Assembly (NCBI GenBank): GCA_031260975.1
Contig: JAISKJ010000003.1
Coordinates: 165,758-229,757 of the forward strand
Source: Christensenellaceae bacterium
Lineage (GTDB): Bacteria > Bacillota > Clostridia > Christensenellales > UBA1242
Length of the DNA: 64,000 nucleotides
Direction: 5' to 3'
The notes beneath the pieces were generated by a model. The model was not told the DNA's origin and did not search any database. It saw only the letters and a program-made list of their open reading frames with translations. Shown in pieces: positions 8,631 through 17,146 of the stretch. Every line of letters starts with the position of its first letter. Positions within the stretch are counted from its first letter, which is position 1. Made by a program: the position numbers and the translations under genes.

Positions 8631-8672
8631 ATTTGAAGAACTTTCACAGTTCTATTTTGAACCTAATGGAGC
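8584..8672 (+). repeat. Left copy of the 89-bp element-end repeat
   Basis: It aligns without gaps to 16860-16948. The first 28 bases are identical, followed by a conserved inverted repeat ACTCACTA/TAGTGAG and ending in ATGGAGC. ATGGAGC at 8666-8672 is the likely left attachment core. Confidence 0.75.
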
Positions 8673-8753
8673 ACCAAATGGGTTAATATCCGCACCCCTA
8701 GTTAGAAAACATTATATAGCAATAGCCATAAAATTGCAAACAAAAGCCGAGAG

Positions 8754-9518
8754 TTAATGATTTTTGAACCATTCCAACATATACTTTTTTGTTAATTCCG
8801 TAACTTCTTCTTCGGAAAGATAATCTAATACCGTAACCGCACCATAACGGTTAAAGTATTTATTGAAGTCTCTGAAACAATCCGAGATACTTTTCTCACC
8901 GATTTTTTCTTTTACTCCCTTTACGGCACGCAATACACCTCTGGCAATAGTTTTGTTCATACTGTAAGCTGTATCCGTAAAATCTTTGCAAAACTCTTGT
9001 GCGGTAAACAAAACTTCGGTTAAGTGAAACGGATTTGTATTTTTACATTCTTCATCGTAACTTATATACCCGCACCACCATAAGCGTGAAATTGCATTAT
9101 AATAAATTAAAGATTGTCTTCCTCTTGTCGCAAAAAACCTTTCTTCAAAATTTATCTCTCCGTAATCCTTTTGCCATCTTGCTAAAATATAGGCGGGATA
9201 AACCATATGTGCAACTGCGGTCCACATTAAATAATTACTTGCTTGCTGGGGCGAAATCTTGTCTTTTAAGGCACTGTACAGAATTTTTACATTTGTCAAA
9301 TCCTGTGAGCACTTATCGGCATCGGATAATTTTCCGTTTTCCGTAAGAAGTGTAGGGAAATTTACATAAACCGATGAAGTTTTATAAAATTCCTGTATAT
9401 CGACTTCCATAAAATATTTTTTTAACCAGTCATCGTTTTTAATATACCTATCTTTATTTTCCTTTATGTTTTCTTTTAAGTTAGAATATGCACTGTTGGT
9501 AAAGTACGGTATGTTCAT
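8754..9518 (-). CDS. DUF6339-like protein of the defence operon
   Basis: 254 residues; its ATG shares one base with the stop (TAATG) of the gene before it, so the two are translationally coupled. It is mostly helical, with a conserved-looking centre RGRQSLIYYNAISRLWW.GYISYDE and an N-terminal NIPYFTNSAYSNL. This pattern resembles the DUF6339 family, which I know from restriction-modification and other defence neighbourhoods; its biochemical role is not known. No nuclease or ATPase motif is visible. It is the last gene of the leftward operon starting at 12633. Confidence 0.6.
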   Translation of the reverse strand: MNIPYFTNSAYSNLKENIKENKDRYIKNDDWLKKYFMEVDIQEFYKTSSVYVNFPTLLTENGKLSDADKCSQDLTNVKILYSALKDKISPQQASNYLMWTAVAHMVYPAYILARWQKDYGEINFEERFFATRGRQSLIYYNAISRLWWCGYISYDEECKNTNPFHLTEVLFTAQEFCKDFTDTAYSMNKTIARGVLRAVKGVKEKIGEKSISDCFRDFNKYFNRYGAVTVLDYLSEEEVTELTKKYMLEWFKNH

Positions 9519-10465
9519 TAGTCAATACCTCCTATTCTTGATTCTTCCGTTACATTTGACCATTCTTTCATTTTTAAAGATAAGTCTTGTATAGAATCCT
9601 TTATAACATTTCCAAGAAGTTCGTTCGCCAACTTGACAGACGAGGGGATATTATTATCTTCCAAGTCAATCTCAAGTTTTTTTAAATTGGCAAGAATGGA
9701 ATCTGCCCAAACTGTTCCCTTATAAGAGGTTCTATCGGTATCTTCATCGGTTACCGTTAATTCATACTTTAATAAATCTATAGCTTCAATTATTGCGGGA
9801 AGCATTAAAGCATTTTGTAAAAATCGCTTGATACCGAGCTTAGCAAATCTGCTGCGAATAGTATGATATTCGGTGTATTCGGCTTCGGGTAAACGAATAT
9901 GTATCAATCCGTCCGAATCATCGTCTGTACTATTTGAAAATTTTATTTCAGTCTTAGAGATTTCTTTTACTAAGTCAATTATTATAATTGATGATATCTG
10001 CTTTTCCAGCTCTGATTCCAACGGAATGAAAATTCCAGGAACATCTGCCAGAATATCGCTCTTTTTAATCTTAAAAGCTTTTTCGTGGAAATAGGCGTTG
10101 TTATGTTCTTTTAAAAGAAAATTATCAATATTTGTTTTAGCAACAATATAAGCCGAAACTTCAATATTCCCAGACAATTCTTTTTTGTTTATGCTTACGA
10201 TTATTTCTTGCTTTTGTCCGAAAATATATGCTTTTCTAAATAATGTTGCTCCGCTGATTACTCTCAAAACCACTTCGGCTTTACCGTCTTTAATCAATTC
10301 CTCTAAACCTACACACGACAATTCATATTTTACACCGATTTCAATATTTCCAGTGTTGTCTGTACAATCTGTTATTGCGATAGAAAAACCGCAATCAACA
10401 TAATCTTTTAAATATTCGTTTAACACAGGATGCGGAAATTCAATAGCATTTCTAGCCATTTTCAA
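9518..10465 (-). CDS. Unknown protein between GHKL ATPase and DUF6339-like gene
   Basis: 315 residues; the start overlaps the end of the ATPase gene by 14 bases. An alternative start at the second Met (MARN) is possible. The first 160 residues alternate short hydrophobic and polar strands (beta-rich; GFSIAITDCTDN, KYELSCVGLEEL). The last third is helical, with IIEAIDLLKYEL. There is no catalytic signature, signal peptide or membrane segment. I do not recognise the family. The tight coupling on both sides says it works with its neighbours, perhaps as a specificity or scaffold subunit (inference). Confidence 0.7.
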   Translation of the reverse strand: MKMARNAIEFPHPVLNEYLKDYVDCGFSIAITDCTDNTGNIEIGVKYELSCVGLEELIKDGKAEVVLRVISGATLFRKAYIFGQKQEIIVSINKKELSGNIEVSAYIVAKTNIDNFLLKEHNNAYFHEKAFKIKKSDILADVPGIFIPLESELEKQISSIIIIDLVKEISKTEIKFSNSTDDDSDGLIHIRLPEAEYTEYHTIRSRFAKLGIKRFLQNALMLPAIIEAIDLLKYELTVTDEDTDRTSYKGTVWADSILANLKKLEIDLEDNNIPSSVKLANELLGNVIKDSIQDLSLKMKEWSNVTEESRIGGID

Positions 10466-12392
10466 CCTCCTTTGTAATTATTGTTTCAATTGCCAACGAT
10501 TCCTTTGTGTCAAACTCAATAAACACTTCGTTAAGTGTGTTGGCTTTCAAAGTTATAGGACCTATTTTATTAGCTTTGACAATTGTCTTATTCTTGTTGT
10601 ATGTATAGGCAAGAATAACAAGAGGCTCTTGTCGTAAATCATCTCGTGCAGCTTGGCAACGAATATAAATATTTTCATAATCCGTAGATGAGCTTATAAT
10701 AGCTTTGTAAAGATTCTCTCTAATTTGATAAATTCGATGGTCGGTCAAATCGGGCGTCGTAATTTTCAATTTACTATCCCCAAGTGTTACGCCCTTTGTT
10801 GTACCTGTTCCCGGAGTTACCACTTTCAAACGCTTTTTTCGGTGTCTATGTCGCTTCTTGCCGTCTTTTACTGCCGACTCATTATTCTTTACGCCCTGAG
10901 CACTGTTTGATTTTTGCAATGAGCTGCATATAAAAATTCGTCCGTTTTTATCTCTCGGGTGGTCTTTAATTTTTAAATCAGAGTTAAATTCGTCATCGCC
11001 GTTTATCCTATTGGTAGATACATCGGCGGCGTTTGGTAAATATTCACCTATATCTCCGTCCAGACTCTCGGATATTGTTATCCTATTGTATTCATCAATA
11101 ATAGTTTGAATTTCTTTCTTTATATTATCAAGAGCTTTCTTGCACTGCAAGCTTCGCTCCTTATCTTTGATTCGTTTATAATCCCATTGATTATGTCTTT
11201 GCGGTTCCGAATCCCTTAATAATTTACTGAGTCCGTTGTTCTTTGATTTATTTACTTCAACAACAATAAAACAACGCAATAAACTCCTTATTAATATTGC
11301 GTCTATCCTCATTCCCGTTTCACGATAATGAACTTTATAATTTGAAAACTTATCATCAAATTTAATGTATACGGTTACATCATTTTCTTCTAAAATTTTT
11401 ATTGTTCTTTTTTCGGTTGGAGCAGTCAGTGTCATATACGCTTCACGGGCAAAGACAACTTCGGCATCTGTTTTATATTTTTCCGTTAACATATTTTCTA
11501 TCGTATTATTTGAAATCTCAGATACTGGTTTTCCGTTATCAATAATACGAACTTTCAGTTTATTTTTAATAAAAGCCAAAGTAAAATTGTTTAGAAGTGC
11601 TTTTACAAATTTATCTTTCCAATCATTCTCTTCGTCTATCTTAAAACCGACTACAATTATATCCGTTCCTATTTTTTCACGCGGAAACAAATCACGAAAA
11701 TCACACTTATCGTCTGGGAAAATCGGATGCCACTCTTTCTTGTCATCACTGATATATAAGTATTTTCCTATCCCTTGCGTTGGATTTCTTTGTTCATCAT
11801 ATAATGTCGCAGCCCGTGCAACACCTTGAAATGCTTTTCCTCCGTCTTCCGCATATGTATTGTAAAAAACCATACTGAGAGATGAATAGGCGAAAGGTGC
11901 GTTTTTCCCGATACCGAAACTTCCTCCGCCGTTGTCTCCTTTATCAACCGAAATTCCGTCCATATTAGCAAGACCTTCCCAAACAGACTTTTCATCCTGT
12001 GATTTTACACCGATTAAGCCTTTTGTATTAAAATCACGCATTATCATAAAAGGGATAGTAGTCTGACTTAGTGAAACTTTAACTCTTGCTAAAAAATCTC
12101 TGAGATTTTTGTCATCGGTACGGTCTTTCCAAAATTCTTCACATCCTTTTATCCTGTCCTCAAACTCTTTAAACAAAGCATATTTACTTTTTTCCACATT
12201 CAATAATTCAAATTCAACGATTACCGGCTCATCGGTATGTTCGTTTTTGGCATCCAAAGAGTTTTGACATATTTCTCTAACCAAATTATCTGTAAGTTCC
12301 CTTCCTTCAAACACAGTTATTCCAGCATTTGTATATCCTTGCTTGTTTCCCGTTCCCAGCAAAGGGAAATTCCAACAAATTTTTCCTCCCAT
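10452..12392 (-). CDS. GHKL-family (MutL/MORC-type) ATPase of a defence operon
   Basis: 646 residues with AAGGAG 7 nt before ATG. Bergerat-fold motifs are visible: N-box Glu40 and QNSLDA (43-48), a D120-x-N...G segment in place of DxGxG, and the glycine-rich lid NGGGSFGIGK (154-163). A transducer-like part follows to about residue 400. Then come a linker rich in Lys/Arg/His (around 505-520, DNA-binding in character) and a beta-rich C-terminal domain. GHKL ATPases of MutL/MORC type dimerise over DNA on ATP binding and occur in bacterial restriction-modification neighbourhoods, where they may couple sensing of DNA to a nuclease. The odd features are the degenerate second motif and the lack of an adjoining helicase. 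Confidence 0.75.
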   Translation of the reverse strand: MGGKICWNFPLLGTGNKQGYTNAGITVFEGRELTDNLVREICQNSLDAKNEHTDEPVIVEFELLNVEKSKYALFKEFEDRIKGCEEFWKDRTDDKNLRDFLARVKVSLSQTTIPFMIMRDFNTKGLIGVKSQDEKSVWEGLANMDGISVDKGDNGGGSFGIGKNAPFAYSSLSMVFYNTYAEDGGKAFQGVARAATLYDEQRNPTQGIGKYLYISDDKKEWHPIFPDDKCDFRDLFPREKIGTDIIVVGFKIDEENDWKDKFVKALLNNFTLAFIKNKLKVRIIDNGKPVSEISNNTIENMLTEKYKTDAEVVFAREAYMTLTAPTEKRTIKILEENDVTVYIKFDDKFSNYKVHYRETGMRIDAILIRSLLRCFIVVEVNKSKNNGLSKLLRDSEPQRHNQWDYKRIKDKERSLQCKKALDNIKKEIQTIIDEYNRITISESLDGDIGEYLPNAADVSTNRINGDDEFNSDLKIKDHPRDKNGRIFICSSLQKSNSAQGVKNNESAVKDGKKRHRHRKKRLKVVTPGTGTTKGVTLGDSKLKITTPDLTDHRIYQIRENLYKAIISSSTDYENIYIRCQAARDDLRQEPLVILAYTYNKNKTIVKANKIGPITLKANTLNEVFIEFDTKESLAIETIITKEVENG

Positions 12393-12402
12393 ATTGTCTC
12401 CT

Positions 12403-12633
12403 TTATCTTAAACTAAATTTTTCTTCTCCCGTTTCCGAGCCCAAAAATCTGTTTTTTGTATTTCGTAATTCTCTTTCAAGAACAATAAATATTTTCTTAA
12501 CATCTTCATCGGTATAATCGTAGTTTGTTTTTACCGAACAATTACCTAACAGTCTAAGCATTTCCAAAATTTTATTTGTTCTTCCTTCGGCTATTCGTAT
12601 GAAACGGTCTTTTTTTGTTTCTTTTTCTTTCAT
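12403..12633 (-). CDS. Small helical protein leading the GHKL operon
   Basis: 76 residues from ATG 12633, with AAGGAG 7 nt upstream; a longer frame from 12666 would start inside the promoter -10. It is wholly helical and charged: RFIRIAEGRTNKILE..RLLGN, then YTDEDVKKIF..LERELR. I recognise this kind of small protein as a frequent companion at the head of restriction-modification operons, but not its function. It could be a regulator or a small nucleic-acid-binding subunit. It ends 10 nt before the ATPase start. Confidence 0.7.
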   Translation of the reverse strand: MKEKETKKDRFIRIAEGRTNKILEMLRLLGNCSVKTNYDYTDEDVKKIFIVLERELRNTKNRFLGSETGEEKFSLR

Positions 12634-12656
12634 AGTATCACTCCTTTTATATTGGG

Positions 12657-12685
12657 AGTATATCATATAATTTATATATTGTCAA
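12657..12685 (-). promoter_or_regulatory. Consensus promoter of the GHKL operon
   Basis: -35 TTGACA (12680-12685), 17-nt spacer, -10 TATACT (12657-12662) with TG extension. It is the best promoter in the element and drives the four genes down to 8754. Confidence 0.88.
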
Positions 12686-12735
12686 TATATTTTTAATATG
12701 TATAAGATATACATCATCATATTATAAAAATAAAA

Positions 12736-12758
12736 GCACAGACAATTTTACTCTGTGC
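12736..12758 (-). terminator. Terminator overlapping the end of the methylase gene
   Basis: GCACAGA/TCTGTGC stem followed on the minus strand by TTTTATTTT. The methylase stop codon (12748-12750) sits in the loop. Confidence 0.75.
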
Positions 12759-13857
12759 AATATATATCTAAAATACTTTTCATATATTTAGCCAATGTTT
12801 CAATAACAGGTATTGTAACGGCATTTCCGAAAACTTTATATTTGGCTGCATCTTTTATTCCATCCGGAAAGGCGAACATATCCTTATCGTTTGTTATAAA
12901 TGCATAATTGATAAATCCTTGAAGTTTTCCCCATTCTTCCGGAGTCATTACTCGGATATGTTTACTGTTCAAAGGTGTGTGTTTACCTTGAATTATTTTC
13001 CCCGCAACTCCTTTTTTTTCATCGTATATTAAGTTTCTTTCTTTTCCGGAGCCACCTGTGGCGAGAAGGGTATTTGCAATCGGTCTCTCAATTTCTTTTG
13101 AATTTACAATTCTATAACCATATCCGTTTCCGTTTAATTTTTGTCTTGCTTTATGTTTTTCCAATGTTTCTAAATAGCCGGAAGACATAAAATACCTATC
13201 CTTAACATCGGTATACAAAACATCTGTTAGGCTGTTATAAACAGTGAACTCGGATTTTAACGGTAATTCAAAGTTTGAATTACCGAAGTTTTTGGCTATA
13301 TCGTTTCTAAAACCCATAAGATAAATTCGTGGACGGTTTTGAGGAACACCAAAGTTTTTAGAATTCCGCACAAGTGTTTTCGCAGAGTATACCATTTTTT
13401 TATTCTCGGTTTCCGATACTCCTATAATTTTGTATTTTAAATCTTTTGTAAGAGTATTTAATATATGTGCAATGGTATTACCGTCATCGTGTGTAAGTAA
13501 ATGGTCAACATTTTCCAAGAGAAAAGCTTTTGGCTTGGTATCTCTAATGATTTCTTCAATATGATGAAAAATAATGCCTCTTTCTTCATCTTCAAACCCT
13601 TTTTGTTTACCGGCACGACTAAATGCCTGACAAGGGAACCCAGCTAACAGAATGTCATAATCAATTTTTTTAACTTTATCTTTAAACTCGGTTTTCGTTA
13701 TATCGTTGTAAGGGTCATCCCCAAATAAGTGCTTATAAATTTTGCAAGCCGTTAAATCATTTTCGGCAGACAGAACATTTACAAAATTTCCGGCTAATTC
13801 ATATCCTCGCCTCATACCGCCGATTCCGGCACACAAATCAATGGTTTTATAAGTCAT
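12748..13857 (-). CDS. dcm: DNA (cytosine-5) methyltransferase
   Basis: 369 residues from ATG 13857, with AAGGAGG 6 nt upstream; two codons earlier a TTG is in frame. It has the ordered C5-methylase motifs: DLCAGIGG (I, S-adenosylmethionine), GFPCQAFS with the catalytic Cys (IV), ENV (VI), RPRIYLMGFR (VIII), a target-recognition region of about 90 residues, and GNAVTIPV (X). It methylates cytosine at C5 in a target that cannot be read from sequence. It overlaps the upstream vsr gene by 11 bases, which fits repair of T:G mismatches left by deamination of its product. No partner restriction enzyme of standard type is recognisable; the GHKL operon next door may provide restriction. Confidence 0.93.
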   Translation of the reverse strand: MTYKTIDLCAGIGGMRRGYELAGNFVNVLSAENDLTACKIYKHLFGDDPYNDITKTEFKDKVKKIDYDILLAGFPCQAFSRAGKQKGFEDEERGIIFHHIEEIIRDTKPKAFLLENVDHLLTHDDGNTIAHILNTLTKDLKYKIIGVSETENKKMVYSAKTLVRNSKNFGVPQNRPRIYLMGFRNDIAKNFGNSNFELPLKSEFTVYNSLTDVLYTDVKDRYFMSSGYLETLEKHKARQKLNGNGYGYRIVNSKEIERPIANTLLATGGSGKERNLIYDEKKGVAGKIIQGKHTPLNSKHIRVMTPEEWGKLQGFINYAFITNDKDMFAFPDGIKDAAKYKVFGNAVTIPVIETLAKYMKSILDIYCTE

Positions 13858-14269
13858 TCTCAACCTCCTTAAAGGCAGCTTCTATTTTATCTACGCAACT
13901 TGCCACATTTTTCTTTATCTCGTATCCCCAAAATCTTATTACCGTCCAGCCGTCTTTCTTCAATAAATCATTTACTTCTTGGTCTCTTTGAATTGTTCTC
14001 TCTATTTTCGGAATCCAAAAATCTTGATTTGACTTGATTTCAAGTTTTTTGTTCTCCCAATCATACCCGTGCCAAAATTCACTATCGCAAAACACCGCAA
14101 TTTTCTTCCCTTTAAAAACAATATCCGGCTTACCTGTAACATCCGTCGCATTCTTTCTGTATCTTATATTTCTTTTTCTCAGTTCCGTACGCAGAAGCAG
14201 TTCTATTTCGGAATCTTTATTTTTAACCATTCGCATATTTTTACTGATTTGTTCGGGTGTTTTTTTCAT
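13847..14269 (-). CDS. vsr: Very short patch repair endonuclease
   Basis: 140 residues, the usual Vsr length. ISKNMRMVKNKDSEIE, then RNIRYRKN, GKPDIVFKGKKIAVF, and FWHGYDW carry the family's catalytic Asp and His region; the C-terminal WTVIRFWGYEI fits the PD-(D/E)XK-type core. It nicks 5' of the T in T:G mismatches that arise when 5-methylcytosine deaminates, starting short-patch repair. The residue after VFCD is S-E-F rather than the common G-x-F, a minor departure. The gene starts 19 nt after the DUF4143 ATPase and overlaps dcm. Confidence 0.92.
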   Translation of the reverse strand: MKKTPEQISKNMRMVKNKDSEIELLLRTELRKRNIRYRKNATDVTGKPDIVFKGKKIAVFCDSEFWHGYDWENKKLEIKSNQDFWIPKIERTIQRDQEVNDLLKKDGWTVIRFWGYEIKKNVASCVDKIEAAFKEVENDL

Positions 14270-14288
14270 CTGTCTGTTTCCTTTTTAA

Positions 14289-15614
14289 TTACCTAATACA
14301 CCAAACAGCATAAAGCGGAACGCTCTTAATGTTGTTTTCAAAGCCGAAGTTTTTTGTTGAAACCCTTATTGAATATACAGGTTTAAACTGTTCTACAAAC
14401 TTTGTAAGACTTCGTGAGCGAGTATTCTCCGCAGATTTGCATTCAAGTGGAATAAAATCACTTTTTAATTGTAAAATGAAATCAACTTCTGCAATGCCGG
14501 AAGATTCCCAATAATAAAGGTTATGTTCATTTGCCGTTAACTCTTGTGCTAAGTAATTTTCTGTTATAGCACCCTTAACTTCGCCTGCCAAGTTGATGTC
14601 TGTTAATATCATTTCCGGTGTGGCGGTTAATTTTGAAGACAAAAGCCCAACATCACTTAAAAATACTTTAAAACTAAAATTATCTTTATATGCTTCCAAT
14701 GGGAGTTTCATTGCATTTTTTACAGGAACTAAATAACTAAACAACGCAATACCGGCTTTTTGCAGCCAAAGAACAGAATCTTCGTAATCTTTTGCTCTTG
14801 CTCCGCTTTTAACAATTGCGTATTGAAATTTTTGATTTTCTTTTAAAAGTTGTGAAGGCAAACTGTTATAAACCGCTTGGTGGCGGTTCGCTTCAATTCT
14901 ACTTGAATACTTAACCATATCCGTTGTGTAGTCGCTATATATTTTAATTTGTTTGCTTTTAACTAAATCAAAATCTTTTCTGTCTATATATTCCAAAACA
15001 CTTGCTGGCATACCGCCGACAACTAAGTAGGTTTTAAATAATTCTAATGCCTTACTGTGTAAGGCTTCATTCATCGGGGTGAAATTAGTGTAATGATTTT
15101 TTATTTCATCGGCAAGTTTATCAAAACCTATTGCCCATAAAAACTCTTGAAAGTTCATAGGAAACATTTTCAAATGGTCAACTTTCCCGACGGGATATGA
15201 AAAAGTCTTTCCGCTCTTATTATCTTGTCTGTTTAGTGCTACGCCAAGTAAACTTCCAGCACAAATGATATGATATTCTGGTTCGTTTTCGCAAAAATAT
15301 TTTAAACTTGTAATTGCTCTTGGACAATCTTGAATTTCATCAAAAATAATTAGAGTTGAATCCTTACTTATAGTTTTGCCCGAAGTAGCAATCAACTCCC
15401 TTAATATTCTTAAAGCGTCCAAATCGCCTTCAAATATATTTTGTAATTTATCGTTTCCTTCAAAATTGAAATAAACATAATTGGTATAGTGCTCTCTGCC
15501 AAATTCTATCATAGAATGTGTTTTACCGATTTGTCTTGCACCGTCCAATATAAGCGGCTTTCTGTTCTTCTCATTTTTCCAATTTTGTAGTTTTGTTTCA
15601 ATTAAGCGTTTCAT
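14289..15614 (-). CDS. AAA-type ATPase with DUF4143 nuclease-like domain
   Basis: 441 residues from ATG 15614, with GAGGAG 7 nt upstream; an upstream frame to 15692 would start before the promoter. Walker A is variant, GARQIGKT (near residue 24); Walker B is LIIFDEIQDCP; sensor-type AGSLLGVAL follows. The C-terminal part contains YWESSGIAEVDFIL and PLECKSAEN, the restriction-endonuclease-like (D...ExK) signature of DUF4143. Proteins of this kind are common and scattered by horizontal transfer; roles proposed include toxin-like or plasmid/phage conflict functions, but none is established. It heads the operon with vsr and dcm. Confidence 0.85.
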   Translation of the reverse strand: MKRLIETKLQNWKNEKNRKPLILDGARQIGKTHSMIEFGREHYTNYVYFNFEGNDKLQNIFEGDLDALRILRELIATSGKTISKDSTLIIFDEIQDCPRAITSLKYFCENEPEYHIICAGSLLGVALNRQDNKSGKTFSYPVGKVDHLKMFPMNFQEFLWAIGFDKLADEIKNHYTNFTPMNEALHSKALELFKTYLVVGGMPASVLEYIDRKDFDLVKSKQIKIYSDYTTDMVKYSSRIEANRHQAVYNSLPSQLLKENQKFQYAIVKSGARAKDYEDSVLWLQKAGIALFSYLVPVKNAMKLPLEAYKDNFSFKVFLSDVGLLSSKLTATPEMILTDINLAGEVKGAITENYLAQELTANEHNLYYWESSGIAEVDFILQLKSDFIPLECKSAENTRSRSLTKFVEQFKPVYSIRVSTKNFGFENNIKSVPLYAVWCIR

Positions 15615-15639
15615 TTTAATACTCCTCTTTGATAGAAAC

Positions 15640-15667
15640 ATTATATCACATAAATAATTAAAGTCAA
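15640..15667 (-). promoter_or_regulatory. Promoter of the ATPase-vsr-dcm operon
   Basis: -35 TTGACT (15662-15667), 16-nt spacer, -10 TATAAT (15640-15645) with TG extension. Confidence 0.8.
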
Positions 15668-15716
15668 ACATAAAATACACTTTTGTCAACATAAAAATGT
15701 AATTTTATGTCGTTTG

Positions 15717-16339
15717 TCAAAAAGGCATATCATCATCAAGTTCTTTTGGGTCGGTTATGGGAATTAATTTAGGAGGCAAGGGTTTTTGTTGCGTTGGTTT
15801 TGGCTGTTCGTGCTTTTGTGGCTTTAATTGATTGCCTATATCAAAATATCGTCTGCCATAGGTTTCGTAAAATAGTAGGTCATATGCTCGGCTTATGTTA
15901 GAAATCATATGTATTCGTTTTGGCTTTTTCTTAATTAAATCGTGCCAAGTTATTTGCCCATTAAGTAAGTCCATAAGGTCAATATAAAGTTCGGCGTTCT
16001 CGTCAATTTTTTCCTCGCTTGTTAAATCATCAATAGTGCTTATTCGCTCGCTTATAGGGTATAGATATTTATCCTGTTTTTTGGCATTTGGTGTATCGTG
16101 TATCAAATAATCAAATGCGGCTTGTGGGTCATAACTGGGTTTAGGGAATATAATGCCCATATCGTCCGTTGAAAATCTCTTAAACCAAGAGCCCCTTTGC
16201 GTTCTTTGAAATTGAATTAAAAAGTGATAATGAGGTTTTTTAAGTTCCTCACTATTTTCTTGTTTGTCTTTATCGTGTAAGATGTAGGCATATGCTTTAA
16301 TCTCACTTGAAGATATTATTTCATCAAGTTGTTCCCTAT
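15717..16339 (-). pseudogene. rep: Rolling-circle-type Rep protein, 5' end lost
   Basis: The frame reads without stops from about 16339 to 15717. It includes AYAYILHDKDK, KPHYHFLIQFQR (the HUH metal-binding His pair) and later FDYLIHDTPNAKKQDKYLY, which is the pattern of the Rep_2/RepB replication initiators of small plasmids and integrative elements. The first Met in frame is only at 16160, after the HUH motif, and the sequence upstream of about 16339 turns into recombinase coding on the other strand. The gene has therefore lost its first part by deletion. The C-terminus is Pro/Gln-rich and ends DDDMPF. Confidence 0.75.
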
Positions 16340-16891
16340 GATAACAAACGCCTGTGGTATAAATGTGGCAAGAAGAAAGACGGCAAAGGTGAATGTGAGA
16401 AAACCCAAATCACAAAACAGGTCCTTGAAGATTTAGTAATTAAAATAATTGTTGAAAAAGTTTTAATACCCAAAACAATAAATCAAATTGCGAAAGACAT
16501 AGTGGCGAAGAACAACGAATTAAACGATCATACCAAACTTGATAATTTAGAACGAGAATTAAAAGCGGTTGCGAGTAAACTTGATAATCTAATTGAAATG
16601 GTTGCAAGCGGAATTAAAAGCGACACCACGAAAGATAAGATTTTAGAATACGAAAGCAGAAAAGCAGAACTACAATTTGAAATTGCCGAAGAAAAGTTAA
16701 ATATCCCAATAACCCTAACCGAAGATATGATTTTATTTTGGCTTGAAAGTTTTGTCAGTGGCGACATAAACGACCCCGATTTTAGAGAACGACTTATAGA
16801 TTGCTTTGTTTGTAAAATTATTCTCTACAACGACAAAATCATAATCGTATTTAACATTAAAGGCAGAGATAACAAAAAAACTCACTATTGA
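16338..16891 (+). pseudogene. Large serine recombinase, C-terminal half only
   Basis: The fragment begins around YDNKRLWYKCGKKKDGK..C, the zinc-ribbon part of large serine recombinases. A coiled-coil region (LDNLERELKAVASKLDNL) follows, and it ends FNIKGRDNKKTHY. The N-terminal resolvase domain with its catalytic Ser and the recombinase domain are missing, so it cannot catalyse integration. The junction with the oppositely oriented rep remnant is at about 16338. Its tail is conserved with 8565-8630, and it stops 50 bases before the tRNA end, where such enzymes place their attachment site. Confidence 0.78.
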
Positions 16892-16948
16892 AGAGATAGT
16901 GAGCGAATTTGATGGAATTGACCATTCCGATTTTGAACAACATGGAGC
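16860..16948 (+). repeat. Right copy of the 89-bp element-end repeat
   Basis: Ungapped partner of 8584-8672, covering the last codons of the recombinase, a hairpin and the core ATGGAGC, whose last six bases are the 3' end of tRNA-Gly. Confidence 0.75.
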
Positions 16949-17016
16949 GGGTGAAGGGAATCGGACCCTCGCAACCAGCTTGGAAGGCTGGGGCTCTACC
17001 ACTGAGCTACACCCGC
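16943..17016 (-). tRNA. tRNA-Gly (anticodon UCC)
   Basis: 74 nt with encoded CCA. Acceptor GCGGGTG pairs with CACCCGC; D-arm AGCTCAGTGG; anticodon loop CTTCCAA; T-loop GTCCGATTC (GTTCRA variant). Its 3' end is the integration site of the element to the left. Confidence 0.95.
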
Positions 17017-17103
17017 AGAATTATAAGGTTTAAATAAAAATTAAGCGTGTCAATACTATACCATAAGTTTGCTGAACTGTCAACAAAAAACGGTCTAAAG
17101 TTA

Positions 17104-17132
17104 TTGACAATGGGCCAATGTTGTGTTACAGT
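17104..17132 (+). promoter_or_regulatory. Promoter of tRNA-Gln
   Basis: TTGACA (17104-17109), 17-nt spacer, TACAGT (17127-17132), 14 nt before the tRNA. Confidence 0.7.
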
Positions 17133-17146
17133 ATTATCACACACAA

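Larger units (their letters stand above)
8667..16948. mobile_element. Integrated element at tRNA-Gly with restriction-modification cargo
   Basis: The segment lies between two ATGGAGC copies, the right one being the 3' end of tRNA-Gly on the other strand. Each copy is preceded by a recombinase tail, so elements have inserted at least twice at this tRNA. Genes within: decayed rep and serine recombinase at the right end, and two leftward operons of defence-type genes. Their AT-rich sequence, with few of the TCC/GGC-rich codons of the flanks, suggests foreign origin. Because rep and recombinase are truncated, the element is probably no longer mobile by itself. Boundaries are inferred from the repeats and not tested against an empty site. 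Confidence 0.7.
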
